From positions 1,116,001 through 1,180,000 of the forward strand of contig NZ_SKCJ01000002.1 in the NCBI RefSeq assembly GCF_005434975.1: a DNA stretch of 64,000 bases, read 5' to 3'. Shown one piece after another: positions 26,469 through 35,772 of the stretch. The stretch comes from Parerythrobacter lutipelagi (GTDB taxonomy: Bacteria > Pseudomonadota > Alphaproteobacteria > Sphingomonadales > Sphingomonadaceae). Within the stretch, counting starts at the first letter, position 1. The number at the start of each line of letters is the position of its first letter. A model generated the notes under the pieces. The model had not been told where the DNA came from. It worked only from the letters and a program-made list of their open reading frames with translations, and searched no databases. A program made the position numbers and the translations under genes.

Positions 26469-27848
26469 TCATCTGCCGAAGCTGAACGGGGTCAAGCCCC
26501 TTTCAGTGTTCTGAAAGTCGAGCGTCGCACCTGCCGGAGGAAGTGATCTCTGCCGACAATCTGCGCGAAAGCACTGCCTGCAACCGATACCGATGAGCTG
26601 TGCGTCCTCTTCACGCAATGAAAAGCCGCGCGCTTGCGCGAGCTGTCCTGCCAGCTTGGCCTCAAGACCGAGGATGACGGCAAACCTCGCGTCTCCCGCC
26701 GTGCCGCTACCGTCCACCGCACGCGCGATCGTCAGCCAGTGTCCCTTGCCGGCCCCACGCGTATCGACGCTGACCGGTTGGACACAAATCTGACCGGCAC
26801 GTTCAAATGCTTGATGGACGATCCAGAGCGGACAACTGGCCTCGTCCTCAAGCAACAGAGTCCCGCTCGCTCCGGCAAATCGCTTGGAAAATTGCCCAGC
26901 ACGGTCGATCCGCGCCATGAAGAACGGCAAGCCTCGCTGACCCACACGCTGCAGGGTCGTCAGGCGGTGTGCCAGCTGTTCGAAGCTTGCACCGAAACGG
27001 CGCTGCAGGATCGGCAGATCGTACCCGGTGCTTTCACATGCACGAAGGAAACGCCCATAGGGCAGCAAAAGCGCTGCGGCAAAATAACTGGCGAGATGTC
27101 GCTCAAACAGTTTCCGGCCAGCGACACTGGTCAACCGGGAACCACCAACGATGCCGGAAATCGCATCCTGCTCCTCCAGAAGCGCGACCTGCATGGCAAT
27201 TTGAAAATTTCGAGATGCCGGAGACAGCATTTCGGAAAGTTGCAATTGCCGCGCATGCAGATCGAGCCTTCGCACTGCGTCGGGCATCACATCGCGAGGC
27301 AGAATGCGAACCGCCAGTTGGTGTTTCTCACGCAAACGTTCTGCCAATGCGACCCCCAGATCGCCATGCGATAGGCGCAAATCGTCTGCAATAAGCTCCG
27401 CCTTTTCATCGAGATCACCGAAATGGTTGCGCCAGCGCTCTATCTCGATCCGTGACTGAACGAGAGGATCTTCCTCTCTCGCGACCGCCTTGCCTGCGGT
27501 ATCGAACAGGCGCGCAAAGGCTGCGGCGATCTGCGGTGCCGCGCCAAGAAACTCGACGGCCTCCTCCCTATCGATCCCGAAGTCGCTGAAGCGCTTGTCG
27601 GCCAGGCGGCGCATCAGCCCATCGACACCGCCAATGGTTTCGTCCTCGCGCAAGCTGCGCGGATCGAAGTCGAAAACATCGACAACTTGAACCATGACCC
27701 GAGCCGATAACGGGCGTTGATTGCGTTCGATCAGGTTGAGATAGCTCGCGGATATCGACAAGCGTTCCGCCATCGCCGCCTGAGTTAATCCTTCACGTTT
27801 GCGGAGGCGGCGCATCACCGGTCCGGCAAAAAGGGCAGTATCCGTCAT
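26469..27848 (-). CDS. XRE-family short-chain fatty acyl regulator (RamB/PrpR-like), divergent from isocitrate lyase
   Basis: A 459-residue transcription factor. An HTH-XRE domain at about 8-66 (REGLTQAAMAERLSISASYLNLIERNQRPLS is its core, residues 19-49) is followed by an IrrE/ImmA-like region (SYFAAALLLPYGRF) and a C-terminal DUF2083-type part with the Cys cluster GCRQCFRADCRQ. RamB and PrpR of actinobacteria have the same layout and control acetate, propionate and glyoxylate-shunt genes. The HExxH metalloprotease motif of true ImmA proteins is absent. It is divergent from aceA, 149 bases apart, so control of aceA and of itself is likely. Confidence 0.88.
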   Translation of the reverse strand: MTDTALFAGPVMRRLRKREGLTQAAMAERLSISASYLNLIERNQRPLSARVMVQVVDVFDFDPRSLREDETIGGVDGLMRRLADKRFSDFGIDREEAVEFLGAAPQIAAAFARLFDTAGKAVAREEDPLVQSRIEIERWRNHFGDLDEKAELIADDLRLSHGDLGVALAERLREKHQLAVRILPRDVMPDAVRRLDLHARQLQLSEMLSPASRNFQIAMQVALLEEQDAISGIVGGSRLTSVAGRKLFERHLASYFAAALLLPYGRFLRACESTGYDLPILQRRFGASFEQLAHRLTTLQRVGQRGLPFFMARIDRAGQFSKRFAGASGTLLLEDEASCPLWIVHQAFERAGQICVQPVSVDTRGAGKGHWLTIARAVDGSGTAGDARFAVILGLEAKLAGQLAQARGFSLREEDAQLIGIGCRQCFRADCRQRSLPPAGATLDFQNTERGLTPFSFGR

Positions 27849-27997
27849 TTGTCACTTTCTTTTCAGCTTTACATTCTAAACTGGCAGAAGCGGCCAAAAT
27901 AGACAAGATTGTATGTAAGTTTTCCTATGAATCGGCGGCTGGCGACGGGATAAGGGCGTTGAAAGATTACAGCCTCCCCCGATTCAGGAGAACATTC
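27849..27997. promoter_or_regulatory. Divergent promoter region between the RamB-like regulator and aceA
   Basis: 149 bases that must hold both promoters and, by inference, the regulator's operator. TTTA-N5-TAAA occurs at about 27872-27884 (cagctttacattctaaactg) as a small imperfect dyad. The ribosome site of aceA is CAGGAG at 27986-27991. I see no site that clearly matches the published RamB or PrpR motifs. Confidence 0.4.
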
Positions 27998-29596
27998 ATG
28001 GGCTACCAAGGTAAAATCGCCGACTTGAAGGACACCATTGCCGAACAAGGGTCGCCGTGGAACGCGATCGACGCCGAGTCGGCTGCTCGGATGCGGATCC
28101 AGAACCGCTTCCCGACCGGGCTCGATATCGCTCGATACACCGCCAAGATCATGCGCGAAGACATGGAGGCGTATGATGCCGATCCGGCGAATTACACGCA
28201 GTCCCTTGGCTGCTGGCACGGCTTCATCGCCCAGCAGAAGATGATCAGCATCAAGAAACATTTCGGCACTACGAAACGCCGGTATCTCTACCTGTCCGGT
28301 TGGATGGTTGCGGCGCTGCGCAGTGAGTTCGGCCCGCTGCCCGACCAATCCATGCACGAGAAGACCAGCGTCCCAGCCTTGATCGAGGAACTTTACACCT
28401 TCCTCAAGCAAGCCGACTCGCGGGAACTCGGCGGCCTATTCCGCGAAATGGACAAAGCTCGCGACAATGGTGACGAAGTCGAAGCGAAACGGATCGAGAT
28501 GTTGATTGAGAACCATGAGACGCACGTCGTGCCGATCATCGCCGACATTGATGCCGGTTTCGGCAACGCCGAGGCGACGTACCTCTTGGCGAAGAAGATG
28601 ATCGAAGCCGGTGCCTGCGCTCTGCAGATAGAAAATCAGGTCTCGGATGAAAAACAGTGCGGTCACCAGGACGGAAAGGTGACGGTCCCACACGAGGAGT
28701 TTTTGCAGAAAATTCGTGCCATCCGGTATGCGTTTCTCGAGCTCGGTGTCGAAGACGGTATCATCGTCGCGCGCACCGACAGCCTCGGTGCGGGGCTCAC
28801 CAAGTCAATTGCCTATACCAAGGAGGAAGGCGATCTTGGCGATCAGTACAACAGCTTCCTTGATTGTGAAGAAGTCGATCCGACCGATATCAAGAACGGC
28901 GATGTGTTCCTGAGCCGCGAAGGCAAGTTGCTTCGCCCGAAACGTCTGCCCAGCAATCTCTACCAATTCCGCTCAGGATCCGGAGAGGATCGTTGCGTCC
29001 TGGACGGCATCACCTCGCTCCAGCACGGAGCCGATCTGTTGTGGATTGAAACGGAGAAGCCGCACATTGGCCAAATTGGCGGCATGGTGAATCGCATTCG
29101 CGAGGTCATTCCAAATGCCAAGCTTGTCTATAACAACTCGCCCAGCTTCAACTGGACTCTGAATTTCCGCCAGCAGGTGTTCGATGCCTGGCAAAAGGAA
29201 GGCAAGGATGTCTCGGGCTACGAGCGCGAAAAGCTGATGAGCATCGACTATGACAGCAGCGACCTTGCAATCGAAGCGGATGAGCGCATCAGGACCTTTC
29301 AGCGCGATGCGGCCGCACAGGCTGGCATTTTCCACCATCTGATTACCCTGCCAACCTATCACACAGCCGCGCTGAGCACAGACAACCTTGCAAAGCGTTA
29401 CTTCGGTGATGAAGGCATGTTGGGCTACGTGCGCAACGTCCAGCGCGAAGAGATAAGGCAGGGCATCGCCTGCGTGAAACATCAGAACATGGCGGGTTCC
29501 GACATCGGAGACGATCACAAGGAATATTTTGCCGGTGAAGCGGCGCTCAAAGCGGGCGGTGAAGACAACACGATGAATCAGTTTGAGGCCGCTTAA
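27998..29596 (+). CDS. aceA: Isocitrate lyase
   Basis: Splits isocitrate into glyoxylate and succinate, the first glyoxylate-shunt step needed for growth on acetate, fatty acids or branched-chain amino acids. The 532-residue protein is of the long, Pseudomonas-type class. The catalytic motif is KQCGH at 219-223 with Cys221 as general acid/base, preceded by IIADIDAGFGN (metal and substrate site). The ATG at 27998 has CAGGAG seven bases upstream, and the frame extension to 27959 is not needed. No malate synthase is nearby. It is divergent from a RamB-like regulator, its probable controller, and followed closely by a small gene. Confidence 0.96.
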   Translation: MGYQGKIADLKDTIAEQGSPWNAIDAESAARMRIQNRFPTGLDIARYTAKIMREDMEAYDADPANYTQSLGCWHGFIAQQKMISIKKHFGTTKRRYLYLSGWMVAALRSEFGPLPDQSMHEKTSVPALIEELYTFLKQADSRELGGLFREMDKARDNGDEVEAKRIEMLIENHETHVVPIIADIDAGFGNAEATYLLAKKMIEAGACALQIENQVSDEKQCGHQDGKVTVPHEEFLQKIRAIRYAFLELGVEDGIIVARTDSLGAGLTKSIAYTKEEGDLGDQYNSFLDCEEVDPTDIKNGDVFLSREGKLLRPKRLPSNLYQFRSGSGEDRCVLDGITSLQHGADLLWIETEKPHIGQIGGMVNRIREVIPNAKLVYNNSPSFNWTLNFRQQVFDAWQKEGKDVSGYEREKLMSIDYDSSDLAIEADERIRTFQRDAAAQAGIFHHLITLPTYHTAALSTDNLAKRYFGDEGMLGYVRNVQREEIRQGIACVKHQNMAGSDIGDDHKEYFAGEAALKAGGEDNTMNQFEAA

Positions 29597-29636
29597 GAGC
29601 GAACCCACAACTTTGGAGCCGAAAGGAGGCCCCCAA

Positions 29637-29807
29637 ATGACCACTGAAACCAACAATCGCGAACCTGGCCGGGCACGCGCGCTGCTCTCGACAGCAGATT
29701 TCAAATTGCTGCGTCGCGCGCTTGAAAGCCATGCGAAGGCGACGGAAGACCGCGAAGAACTGGCCAAGATCAACGCGCTGCATCACCGCTTGGGCAATTA
29801 CGGCTGA
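29637..29807 (+). CDS. Small protein encoded after isocitrate lyase, unknown function
   Basis: A 56-residue, highly charged, helical protein (core LLSTADFKLLRRALESHAKA). It has a perfect GGAGG ribosome site eight bases before the ATG at 29637, so it is very likely translated. It lies 40 bases after aceA and before a terminator at 29841-29880, so it should be co-transcribed with aceA. I recognise no family. The position suggests a role linked to glyoxylate-shunt conditions, but that is only inference. Confidence 0.72.
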   Translation: MTTETNNREPGRARALLSTADFKLLRRALESHAKATEDREELAKINALHHRLGNYG

Positions 29808-29840
29808 ATTCAGCCAACGAGTCTCCTGGGGAGGAGAAAG

Positions 29841-29880
29841 CGGCCGTCGGAGCGCAATATGCTCCGGCGGCCGTTATTTT
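29841..29880 (+). terminator. Rho-independent terminator of the aceA transcript
   Basis: CGGCCGTCGGAGC (29841-29853) pairs with GCTCCGGCGGCCG (29861-29873) with one G-T wobble and a seven-base loop, followed by TTATTTTGT. It is placed 34 bases after the small gene that follows aceA. This is the clearest intrinsic terminator in the window. Confidence 0.9.
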
Positions 29881-29947
29881 GTCCGGAAAGACGATGGTAA
29901 CCATAAGCGCGATGCCGTGGTTAACTCATCCGGAGTAGAGCGTAACC

Positions 29948-30445
29948 ATGGCCCGGAGATCAAAGAAAAAGCAGGCGATCGACCTCAAGATGTACCGCCA
30001 TTTCGCGATAGCTACGGTCGCGATAACTGCCGCGCTTGCCATTTTCTCCGACGGTGGCAACCGCGATGCCATGATCGACGGGGCAGCGCAGGCTGCAGAA
30101 GCAGTCGAAGAAGCCGAGCTTTCAGGAATTACCCTGACAGAGCAGCCAAAGCGTTCTGCGGCCTCTGCCAACTATTCCGATCCGAATTCCGGATCCACCG
30201 CTTCTTCGGGTCCATCTTTCAGCCAGTCTTCTCTCCGGACCGGAGGCACTCCTGCGTGGGTCAGCAGGCTGCATTTGCTCGGCTACACGCTCGAGGAATT
30301 TCAGGCGCTGCCAAGAGACAAGCAGGAATCGCTGCTCAAGATGCTTCGGGCCAATGGTACCGATGCAGATGAAGAAACCATGATCCGCAATGTATCTTTG
30401 GATTCCCTTGAACGCTCAGGTGGCGGCACTGGCGCAGATATGTAG
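29948..30445 (+). CDS. Uncharacterised membrane-anchored protein
   Basis: A 165-residue protein with a very basic N-terminus (MARRSKKKQ), one hydrophobic segment at about 18-33, a low-complexity Ser-rich stretch (about 70-95) and a conserved-looking C-terminal half (WVSRLHLLGYTLEEFQALPRDKQESL is its core). Predicted topology is an N-terminal anchor with the rest outside the cytoplasm. No family is recognised. It stands alone between the aceA terminator and the convergent amidohydrolase gene, ending four bases from it. Confidence 0.72.
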   Translation: MARRSKKKQAIDLKMYRHFAIATVAITAALAIFSDGGNRDAMIDGAAQAAEAVEEAELSGITLTEQPKRSAASANYSDPNSGSTASSGPSFSQSSLRTGGTPAWVSRLHLLGYTLEEFQALPRDKQESLLKMLRANGTDADEETMIRNVSLDSLERSGGGTGADM

Positions 30446-30449
30446 GCGC

Positions 30450-31784
30450 TTAGCTTCCGGACTGAGGGGCCAGCAGTTCAAGCGTTGCGCTGGATAAGGC
30501 TTCCGCTGCGGTGGCAATCACTGCTTCTGCATCAGGTGCCCAAAATGGGCTGTGCAAGGAAGGAAGACTGCCTTCTCCCGCCTGTACGGCATCGAATTGT
30601 TCCTGCGGCACTCCGCCAACCCAAAAGATCAATGACTCGATATTGTCGGGATCTGCGCGATAGAACTGTCCAAAATCCTCGCCGCCCATGACTGACGGGA
30701 CCTGCATCACCTGGCCGTCACCAAATCGGGTTCGAAATTCGCTCATGACTTTTTCAGTGAATTCCGGGGTGTTGTAAGTCGATGGCGTGTAAGGATCTGC
30801 GATTGTTACGGTAGGCATTTTGTCTTGCGGCATGCCAGCGGCCATCGCTTCGCCTTTCGCTATACGCGCAATTCCGTCGAGCAAGAGCTTGCGGGATTCA
30901 TCGGAATAGGACCGCACCGTCAGTTGCAGCTTGGCCTCGTCAGAAATGATATTGTGTTTCGCGCCGGCATGAAAGCTGCCGACTGTAACCACCGCAGGGT
31001 CGAGCGGACTGCTTTCGCGGCTGACCAGGGTTTGCAATTTCATCACGATCGCACTTGCGAGCACGATTGGATCCTTGGTCGTGTGAGGATAAGCACCATG
31101 GCCCCCGACGCCTGGAACCGAAATGTCCACACTGTCCACATTCGCCAGCGCAAAGCCCGGAGAATAGCCGATCATCCCAGCGGGGAACTGAGCCGCATCG
31201 TGGAAGCCCAGGACATAGTCGGGCTTTGGAAAACGCGTAAACAGCCCATCCTCAAGCATCGCTAGCGCGCCCTCGCCCAGCTCCTCCGCCGGTTGTCCAA
31301 TCAAGACAAGCGTGCCGGACCATTGATCCTTCCGCTCGACCAGAAGCTGAGCAGCGCCGATCAGCCCAGCCATATGCGTATCATGGCCGCACGCATGCAT
31401 GACGCCGGTCTCAATTCCTGAGGCCGGGATGGAAACCCGCTTGGACGCGTAATCGAGACCAGTTTGCTCAATCACCGGCAAACCGTCCATATCGGCCCGC
31501 AGCATTACAACCGGCCCGCTGCCATTTTCCATCACCGCAACAACGCCGGTCTTGCCAACACCTTCGGTCACATCGAAACCCATCGCTCGCATACGTTCAG
31601 CAAGCTTCGCCGCCGTTTCGACTTCCATGAAGCTGAGCTCCGGATTTGCATGGAGATCGCGGTAGAACTCCATCAAGTCCGGCAAATCCTTTGCCAGATC
31701 GTCTCGCAGCTCGTTGGCGGACGCTGGCATGGCAAGGATCAGGGCCGCAACCGCGGAAACAGCAGGAAGCCGAAATTTCATCAT
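30450..31784 (-). CDS. Exported M20-family amidohydrolase (hippurate/indole-acetyl-amino-acid hydrolase type)
   Basis: A 444-residue zinc-dependent amidohydrolase that releases an amino acid from N-acyl or N-aryl conjugates or opens a dipeptide bond. A signal peptide ends at about MPASANE. Metal-binding residues are in VMHACGHDTHMAG (Cys-Gly-His-Asp-x-His), PAEELGEGA (Glu-Glu) and the late MGGEDFGQF; a dimerisation domain with GVGGHGAYPHTTKDPI lies between. The ATG at 31784 has AAGGTG at proper spacing and gives a good signal peptide; the frame runs to 31811. It lies 44 bases downstream of an SLC13-type permease in the same direction, so uptake and hydrolysis could be linked. Confidence 0.88.
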   Translation of the reverse strand: MMKFRLPAVSAVAALILAMPASANELRDDLAKDLPDLMEFYRDLHANPELSFMEVETAAKLAERMRAMGFDVTEGVGKTGVVAVMENGSGPVVMLRADMDGLPVIEQTGLDYASKRVSIPASGIETGVMHACGHDTHMAGLIGAAQLLVERKDQWSGTLVLIGQPAEELGEGALAMLEDGLFTRFPKPDYVLGFHDAAQFPAGMIGYSPGFALANVDSVDISVPGVGGHGAYPHTTKDPIVLASAIVMKLQTLVSRESSPLDPAVVTVGSFHAGAKHNIISDEAKLQLTVRSYSDESRKLLLDGIARIAKGEAMAAGMPQDKMPTVTIADPYTPSTYNTPEFTEKVMSEFRTRFGDGQVMQVPSVMGGEDFGQFYRADPDNIESLIFWVGGVPQEQFDAVQAGEGSLPSLHSPFWAPDAEAVIATAAEALSSATLELLAPQSGS

Positions 31785-31828
31785 TTGCGATACACCTTCA
31801 TTCTCTCTCAAAATCCCTGGTGACGTCT

Positions 31829-33628
31829 TTACATATCGTAGGTGATCACCAGCAGGATCGATAGGGATGCCACCATTAGCAAGACCAGCGGCACACCGGT
31901 TCGGACATAGTCCTTAAAGTCATAGTCGCCTTCTGCCATGATCAACATGTTGGTCTGGTAAGCAATCGGCGTAGCGTAGCACAGATTGCAGCCGAACAGC
32001 ACGGCAAGGATCAACGGTTCAGGCGGGAGCCCGAGCTTCGAAGCGATACTGAAAGCAATGGGTGTTCCAACTGTCGCCGCTGTTGCGTTAGATGCGAAGT
32101 TGGTCAGCACAGTCACAAACAACATGATGGCTGCAAGCACCGCAGCCGGGGCCAGTGCTCCCAAGCCTTGGGCAAGGACGGTACCAAGCCATTCAGCAGC
32201 GCCGCTTTCGTCAATGATCCGGCCGATTGCAATACTGGCCGCGACAAGGACAATGACCTGTCCCGATAGAGCCTTGCCTACGCGATCGAATTTCACGCAA
32301 CCGGTCAGGAACATCAGGATCGCGCCGCCCAAGGCCGAGATTGCGATCGGGAACAGCCCTATTGATGCGGCACCAACCGAAGCCCCCATGATGATTGCCG
32401 CTAGCGCAGCCTTCGAGCGGCGTGGCAATTCACGAGCGCCCTCGAGCATCAGCAAGCTGTCGCTGCGAGAGAATTCCTGCAGGTCCTCCGTCAAGCCCAT
32501 GACTAGAAGGACATCGCCTTCCCGCATCCGCATATCACCGCCCATGCTGTATTCGCTCTTCTCTCCGATCAATCGTTCAGGGCGGTGGATACCCAGCACG
32601 GCGACGCCATGAAGGTCAGCTATGCCTGACGTCGGAAGGCTGCGGGAGACAAGCCGGGAATCCGCAGTAACTGTCATTTCGACAACCACAATGTCTTCAC
32701 GGGCTTCGGTGGATTTGCGGTGAATACGATCAAGCACCCAGGTCGGCGCGACTTCCCCTTGCAAGGTCCGCATTGCCTCTTCCAAGGCTTCATGCGTACC
32801 GGTAATCTTCAGTCGCTGCTCCTGCTCGATTTTCCCGGGACCGAGATCGTGGAATTCAATGCCTTTTGGCAGAAGCGGAAGAACCGCCGATAAATCCTTG
32901 CCAACCAGCTGGCTCTCTGGGCCGATCCGCAGACGGCTCTGGAAACGGCGTGGACCGTGGGTCGCCTCCACGCGGTTGTCATCAAGCATTCTCGGCATGA
33001 CGAGCCACAGATATGGCAAGGCAACGAAAGCTGCGACCAACACTATGGGTGTGAAGTGAAACACCCCCATTCGCGGCATTCCCAAGTCTACCGCAATCGA
33101 TACGACAAGAATATTTGTCGATGTGCCAATCGTGGTGGCCATTCCGCCAATCAAAGATGCGGAATTCAGCGGCATCAGCGTCTTGGAAGTTGGAAGTGCG
33201 CCTCTGGCAGCCAGCGCTGCAAAAATGGGGATCAACAAAACCAGCACTGGTGTGTTGTTGACGCCCATCGAAAGCACAAATGCGAGCGTCAGGGACAACA
33301 GCAGCCCCATCTGCAAATTCCATTTGAACACGCCTTCAAGAAACCGCGCCGCAGGTTCAAGAGCGCCGGTAACTACGAGGCCACGCCCCATCACCATGAG
33401 CGCGCATATCGTGATCAGCGCGTAGTGGCCAAATCCTGAGAAAGCCAGTTGCAGCCCGTCAGTCGGACCGGCATTGGGAAGCGGAAAGAAATACAGACCA
33501 ACCGCGATGACCGCGATGGTCAAAAGCGAAACCATTTCCACACTCATCCGCCCTCTTACGAAGCCGACGAACATGGCGATCGTGACGACCATTGCGGCAA
33601 CGGCGTGTGGAGAAGGGACATCTATCAT
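31829..33628 (-). CDS. SLC13/DASS-type permease with central TrkA-C domains
   Basis: A 599-residue inner-membrane transporter. Two halves of hydrophobic helices flank a cytoplasmic region (about 205-390) with two RCK/TrkA_C-like modules. Transport motifs NNTPVLVLLIPI and TSTNILVVSIA in the first half and NFASNATAATVGTPIAFSIA in the second are the paired Ser-Asn-Thr (SNT-like) signatures of divalent anion:Na+ symporters. Substrates in this subgroup include sulfate and dicarboxylates, and the choice here is open. It precedes the exported amidohydrolase by 44 bases. Confidence 0.88.
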   Translation of the reverse strand: MIDVPSPHAVAAMVVTIAMFVGFVRGRMSVEMVSLLTIAVIAVGLYFFPLPNAGPTDGLQLAFSGFGHYALITICALMVMGRGLVVTGALEPAARFLEGVFKWNLQMGLLLSLTLAFVLSMGVNNTPVLVLLIPIFAALAARGALPTSKTLMPLNSASLIGGMATTIGTSTNILVVSIAVDLGMPRMGVFHFTPIVLVAAFVALPYLWLVMPRMLDDNRVEATHGPRRFQSRLRIGPESQLVGKDLSAVLPLLPKGIEFHDLGPGKIEQEQRLKITGTHEALEEAMRTLQGEVAPTWVLDRIHRKSTEAREDIVVVEMTVTADSRLVSRSLPTSGIADLHGVAVLGIHRPERLIGEKSEYSMGGDMRMREGDVLLVMGLTEDLQEFSRSDSLLMLEGARELPRRSKAALAAIIMGASVGAASIGLFPIAISALGGAILMFLTGCVKFDRVGKALSGQVIVLVAASIAIGRIIDESGAAEWLGTVLAQGLGALAPAAVLAAIMLFVTVLTNFASNATAATVGTPIAFSIASKLGLPPEPLILAVLFGCNLCYATPIAYQTNMLIMAEGDYDFKDYVRTGVPLVLLMVASLSILLVITYDM

Positions 33629-33743
33629 TTGTCAGACAGGGGTTCTCAAAGCTGCGCGGCAATTACAAGCGAATTCGGCGCGACATGAGCCATAGACACC
33701 GTGCGGGCCTTCGTTAAGTTGCCGCCTGAGAGAGGAATTTTTC

Positions 33744-34793
33744 ATGAAAGCCCTGGTATTCCACGGACCGCGCGACATCCGTTTCGAGGATTATGCCGAT
33801 CCTGAGCTGCGCAGCCCGAACAGCGTGATCCTGCAGGTTCGCACCTGTTCGATCTGCGGCAGCGACCTGCATATGTACCACGGCGCGCATATCGGTAACA
33901 CGCAGTATGGGACGGATAGCCCACGCTTCTGTTGTGGCCACGAATTCATTGGTGAAATTGTCGAAGCCGGGCCGGACGTTCATCGGTTCCGGACAGGCGA
34001 CAAGGTGTTGGCCGCCGGCGGGACCGGTTGCGGCAATTGCCCCGATTGCAGGACCGGAAACGCAGGCCGTTGTTCGGTTGCAACGGCCTTTGGTATCGGC
34101 CCGACGCTTGAAGGCGGCCAGGCCGAATATGTCTGTATTCCCAATGCTGACGCGACGCTGCATGCGACGGACGGGCTGAACGACGATCAGGCCATTCTGC
34201 ACACGGATGCGATGGCCACAGCTTATTTCGGGCTGACCCGCGCCGAACCCAAGCCGGGCGGGACCGTTGCAGTGGTTGGGCTCGGCCCGATCGGCCTGAT
34301 CGGAGTGGAACTGGCATATGCCCTCGGCGCTGCACAGGTCATCGCCATCGACCCGGTCGAGACCCGCCGAACTATGGCAGAGAAACTTGGTGCAACGGCT
34401 CTTGCACCAGGAGATGATCTTGTGCCGCAGGTGCGCGAATTGACAAACGGGTCCGGTGCACAGTCAGTCTTCGAAGCATCTGGGGCGAGCGGCGCAATCG
34501 CAAGCGCTCTGCCGATTACCGCCCATCGAGGCAATGCAAGCTTCATCGGTATACCCGAGCCACACGATACGCTGCCGATGCCGCTGATCATGTTCAAGAA
34601 CATTACTGTGCGCGGCGGAGTTTGTGACGTCCCCAATATGTGGCCCCATTTGATCCCGCTGGTGCGCGAAGGAAGGATCAAAGGAGAAGGGTTATTCAGC
34701 CATGACTTCGATCTGAGCGAAGGCGCAGAAGCCTATCGCCTGTTCGACAGCCGTGAAGATGGCGTCGTCAAAGTACGGATCAGTGTCAATTGA
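33744..34793 (+). CDS. Zinc-dependent alcohol dehydrogenase (MDR family)
   Basis: A 349-residue medium-chain dehydrogenase using NAD(P)+. Catalytic zinc ligands are Cys38 (CSICGSD), His66-Glu67 (CCGHEFIG) and Asp155 in the usual region; the structural zinc site is Cys96, Cys99, Cys102 and Cys110. The Rossmann motif GLGPIG is at 179-184. It most resembles polyol/threonine/idonate-type dehydrogenases, but the substrate cannot be fixed. An AGAGAGGAA ribosome site lies upstream. It stands alone, divergent from the SLC13 permease. Confidence 0.88.
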   Translation: MKALVFHGPRDIRFEDYADPELRSPNSVILQVRTCSICGSDLHMYHGAHIGNTQYGTDSPRFCCGHEFIGEIVEAGPDVHRFRTGDKVLAAGGTGCGNCPDCRTGNAGRCSVATAFGIGPTLEGGQAEYVCIPNADATLHATDGLNDDQAILHTDAMATAYFGLTRAEPKPGGTVAVVGLGPIGLIGVELAYALGAAQVIAIDPVETRRTMAEKLGATALAPGDDLVPQVRELTNGSGAQSVFEASGASGAIASALPITAHRGNASFIGIPEPHDTLPMPLIMFKNITVRGGVCDVPNMWPHLIPLVREGRIKGEGLFSHDFDLSEGAEAYRLFDSREDGVVKVRISVN

Positions 34794-34805
34794 CCGAGTG
34801 CTTGA

Positions 34806-34890
34806 TGGTGCCCCTGGCCCGACTCGAACGGGCACTCCGTAAGGAACTCGATTTTGAGTCGAGCGCGTCTACCAATTCCACCACAGGGGC
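34806..34890 (-). tRNA. tRNA-Leu (anticodon CAA)
   Basis: An 85-base class II tRNA with encoded CCA (plus-strand TGG at 34806-34808). The acceptor GCCCCTG pairs with CAGGGGC; the anticodon stem CTCGA/TCGAG encloses the loop CTCAAAA, giving anticodon CAA for UUG. A variable arm (TTCCTTACGGAGT region) and the T-loop TTCGAGT are present. Confidence 0.96.
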
Positions 34891-34933
34891 ACTGCAAGCG
34901 GTCAGCGGCGGATAGCCGTGCCGCTCGCTCGCT

Positions 34934-35755
34934 TCAAGTCTTCAAAGCACCGACAAGGAGTTTATGAAGCCTGGAGTGCAATACATCGTTCGCTGCCAGA
35001 ACCTGCTTGTCGTGAATTGGTTCAGAGCGACCGCGGAAGTCAGTAACAAAGCCACCGGCTTCGCGGACCAATAGGCATCCCGCTGCCGTATCCCACGGGT
35101 TCAGACCACTCTCCCAGAACCCGTCGAAACGCCCGGCGGCGACCCAGGCGAGATCGAGCGATGCGGCCCCAAAACGGCGAGTACCTGCAACTTCCGGTCC
35201 GATGGCGCTGAAAATCCTGGTCCATTCAGCGAAGTTACCGACGCCCTGAAACGGAATGCCGGTCGCAATAAGCGCATCGGACAGGCGCCCGCGCGATGAC
35301 ACTCTGAGCCGTCCATCATGCAGCCAAGCGCCGCGCGACTTCTCCGCCCAAAAGGTTTCATCGCTGATCGGTTGGTAGATCACAGCTGCGGTGACATCAC
35401 CCCAACCGCCACCGCCAAGCTTCGGTTCCTGGACCGCGATGCTGATCGCGAAATGCGGAATGCCGTGGAGAAAGTTGCTGGTTCCATCGAGCGGATCGAT
35501 AATCCAGCGCGGCATGTCAGGACTGCCTTCGATGATCCCTGCTTCTTCCAGAACAAAACCCCAATCGGGGCGCGCTGCGAGCAGTTCGTCATAAAGAATT
35601 CGCTCTGCGCGCATATCTGCCTTTGAAACAAAATCGGCTGGGCCCTTGCGGCTGACCTGCAAGTGTTCGATTTCACCAAAGTCGCGGCGCAACCGGCCGC
35701 CGGCCTTGCGCGCAGCGCGTTCCATCACGCGAATTAGACCCGAAAGGGCTGCCAT
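34934..35755 (-). CDS. Inositol-1-monophosphatase family protein
   Basis: A 273-residue Mg2+-dependent phosphatase of the SuhB/IMPase superfamily. Metal ligands are Glu in FVLEEAG, Asp residues in IIDPLDGTSNFLHGIP and Asp in NPWDTAAG. SuhB-type members hydrolyse inositol phosphate and in some bacteria also act in rRNA transcription. An AGGAAG site precedes the ATG at 35755. It follows a 115-residue unknown protein and efp in the same direction, 17 bases after the former, so the three are probably one operon: efp, unknown, IMPase. Confidence 0.92.
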   Translation of the reverse strand: MAALSGLIRVMERAARKAGGRLRRDFGEIEHLQVSRKGPADFVSKADMRAERILYDELLAARPDWGFVLEEAGIIEGSPDMPRWIIDPLDGTSNFLHGIPHFAISIAVQEPKLGGGGWGDVTAAVIYQPISDETFWAEKSRGAWLHDGRLRVSSRGRLSDALIATGIPFQGVGNFAEWTRIFSAIGPEVAGTRRFGAASLDLAWVAAGRFDGFWESGLNPWDTAAGCLLVREAGGFVTDFRGRSEPIHDKQVLAANDVLHSRLHKLLVGALKT

Positions 35756-35772
35756 CTTTCAAATACTTCCTG

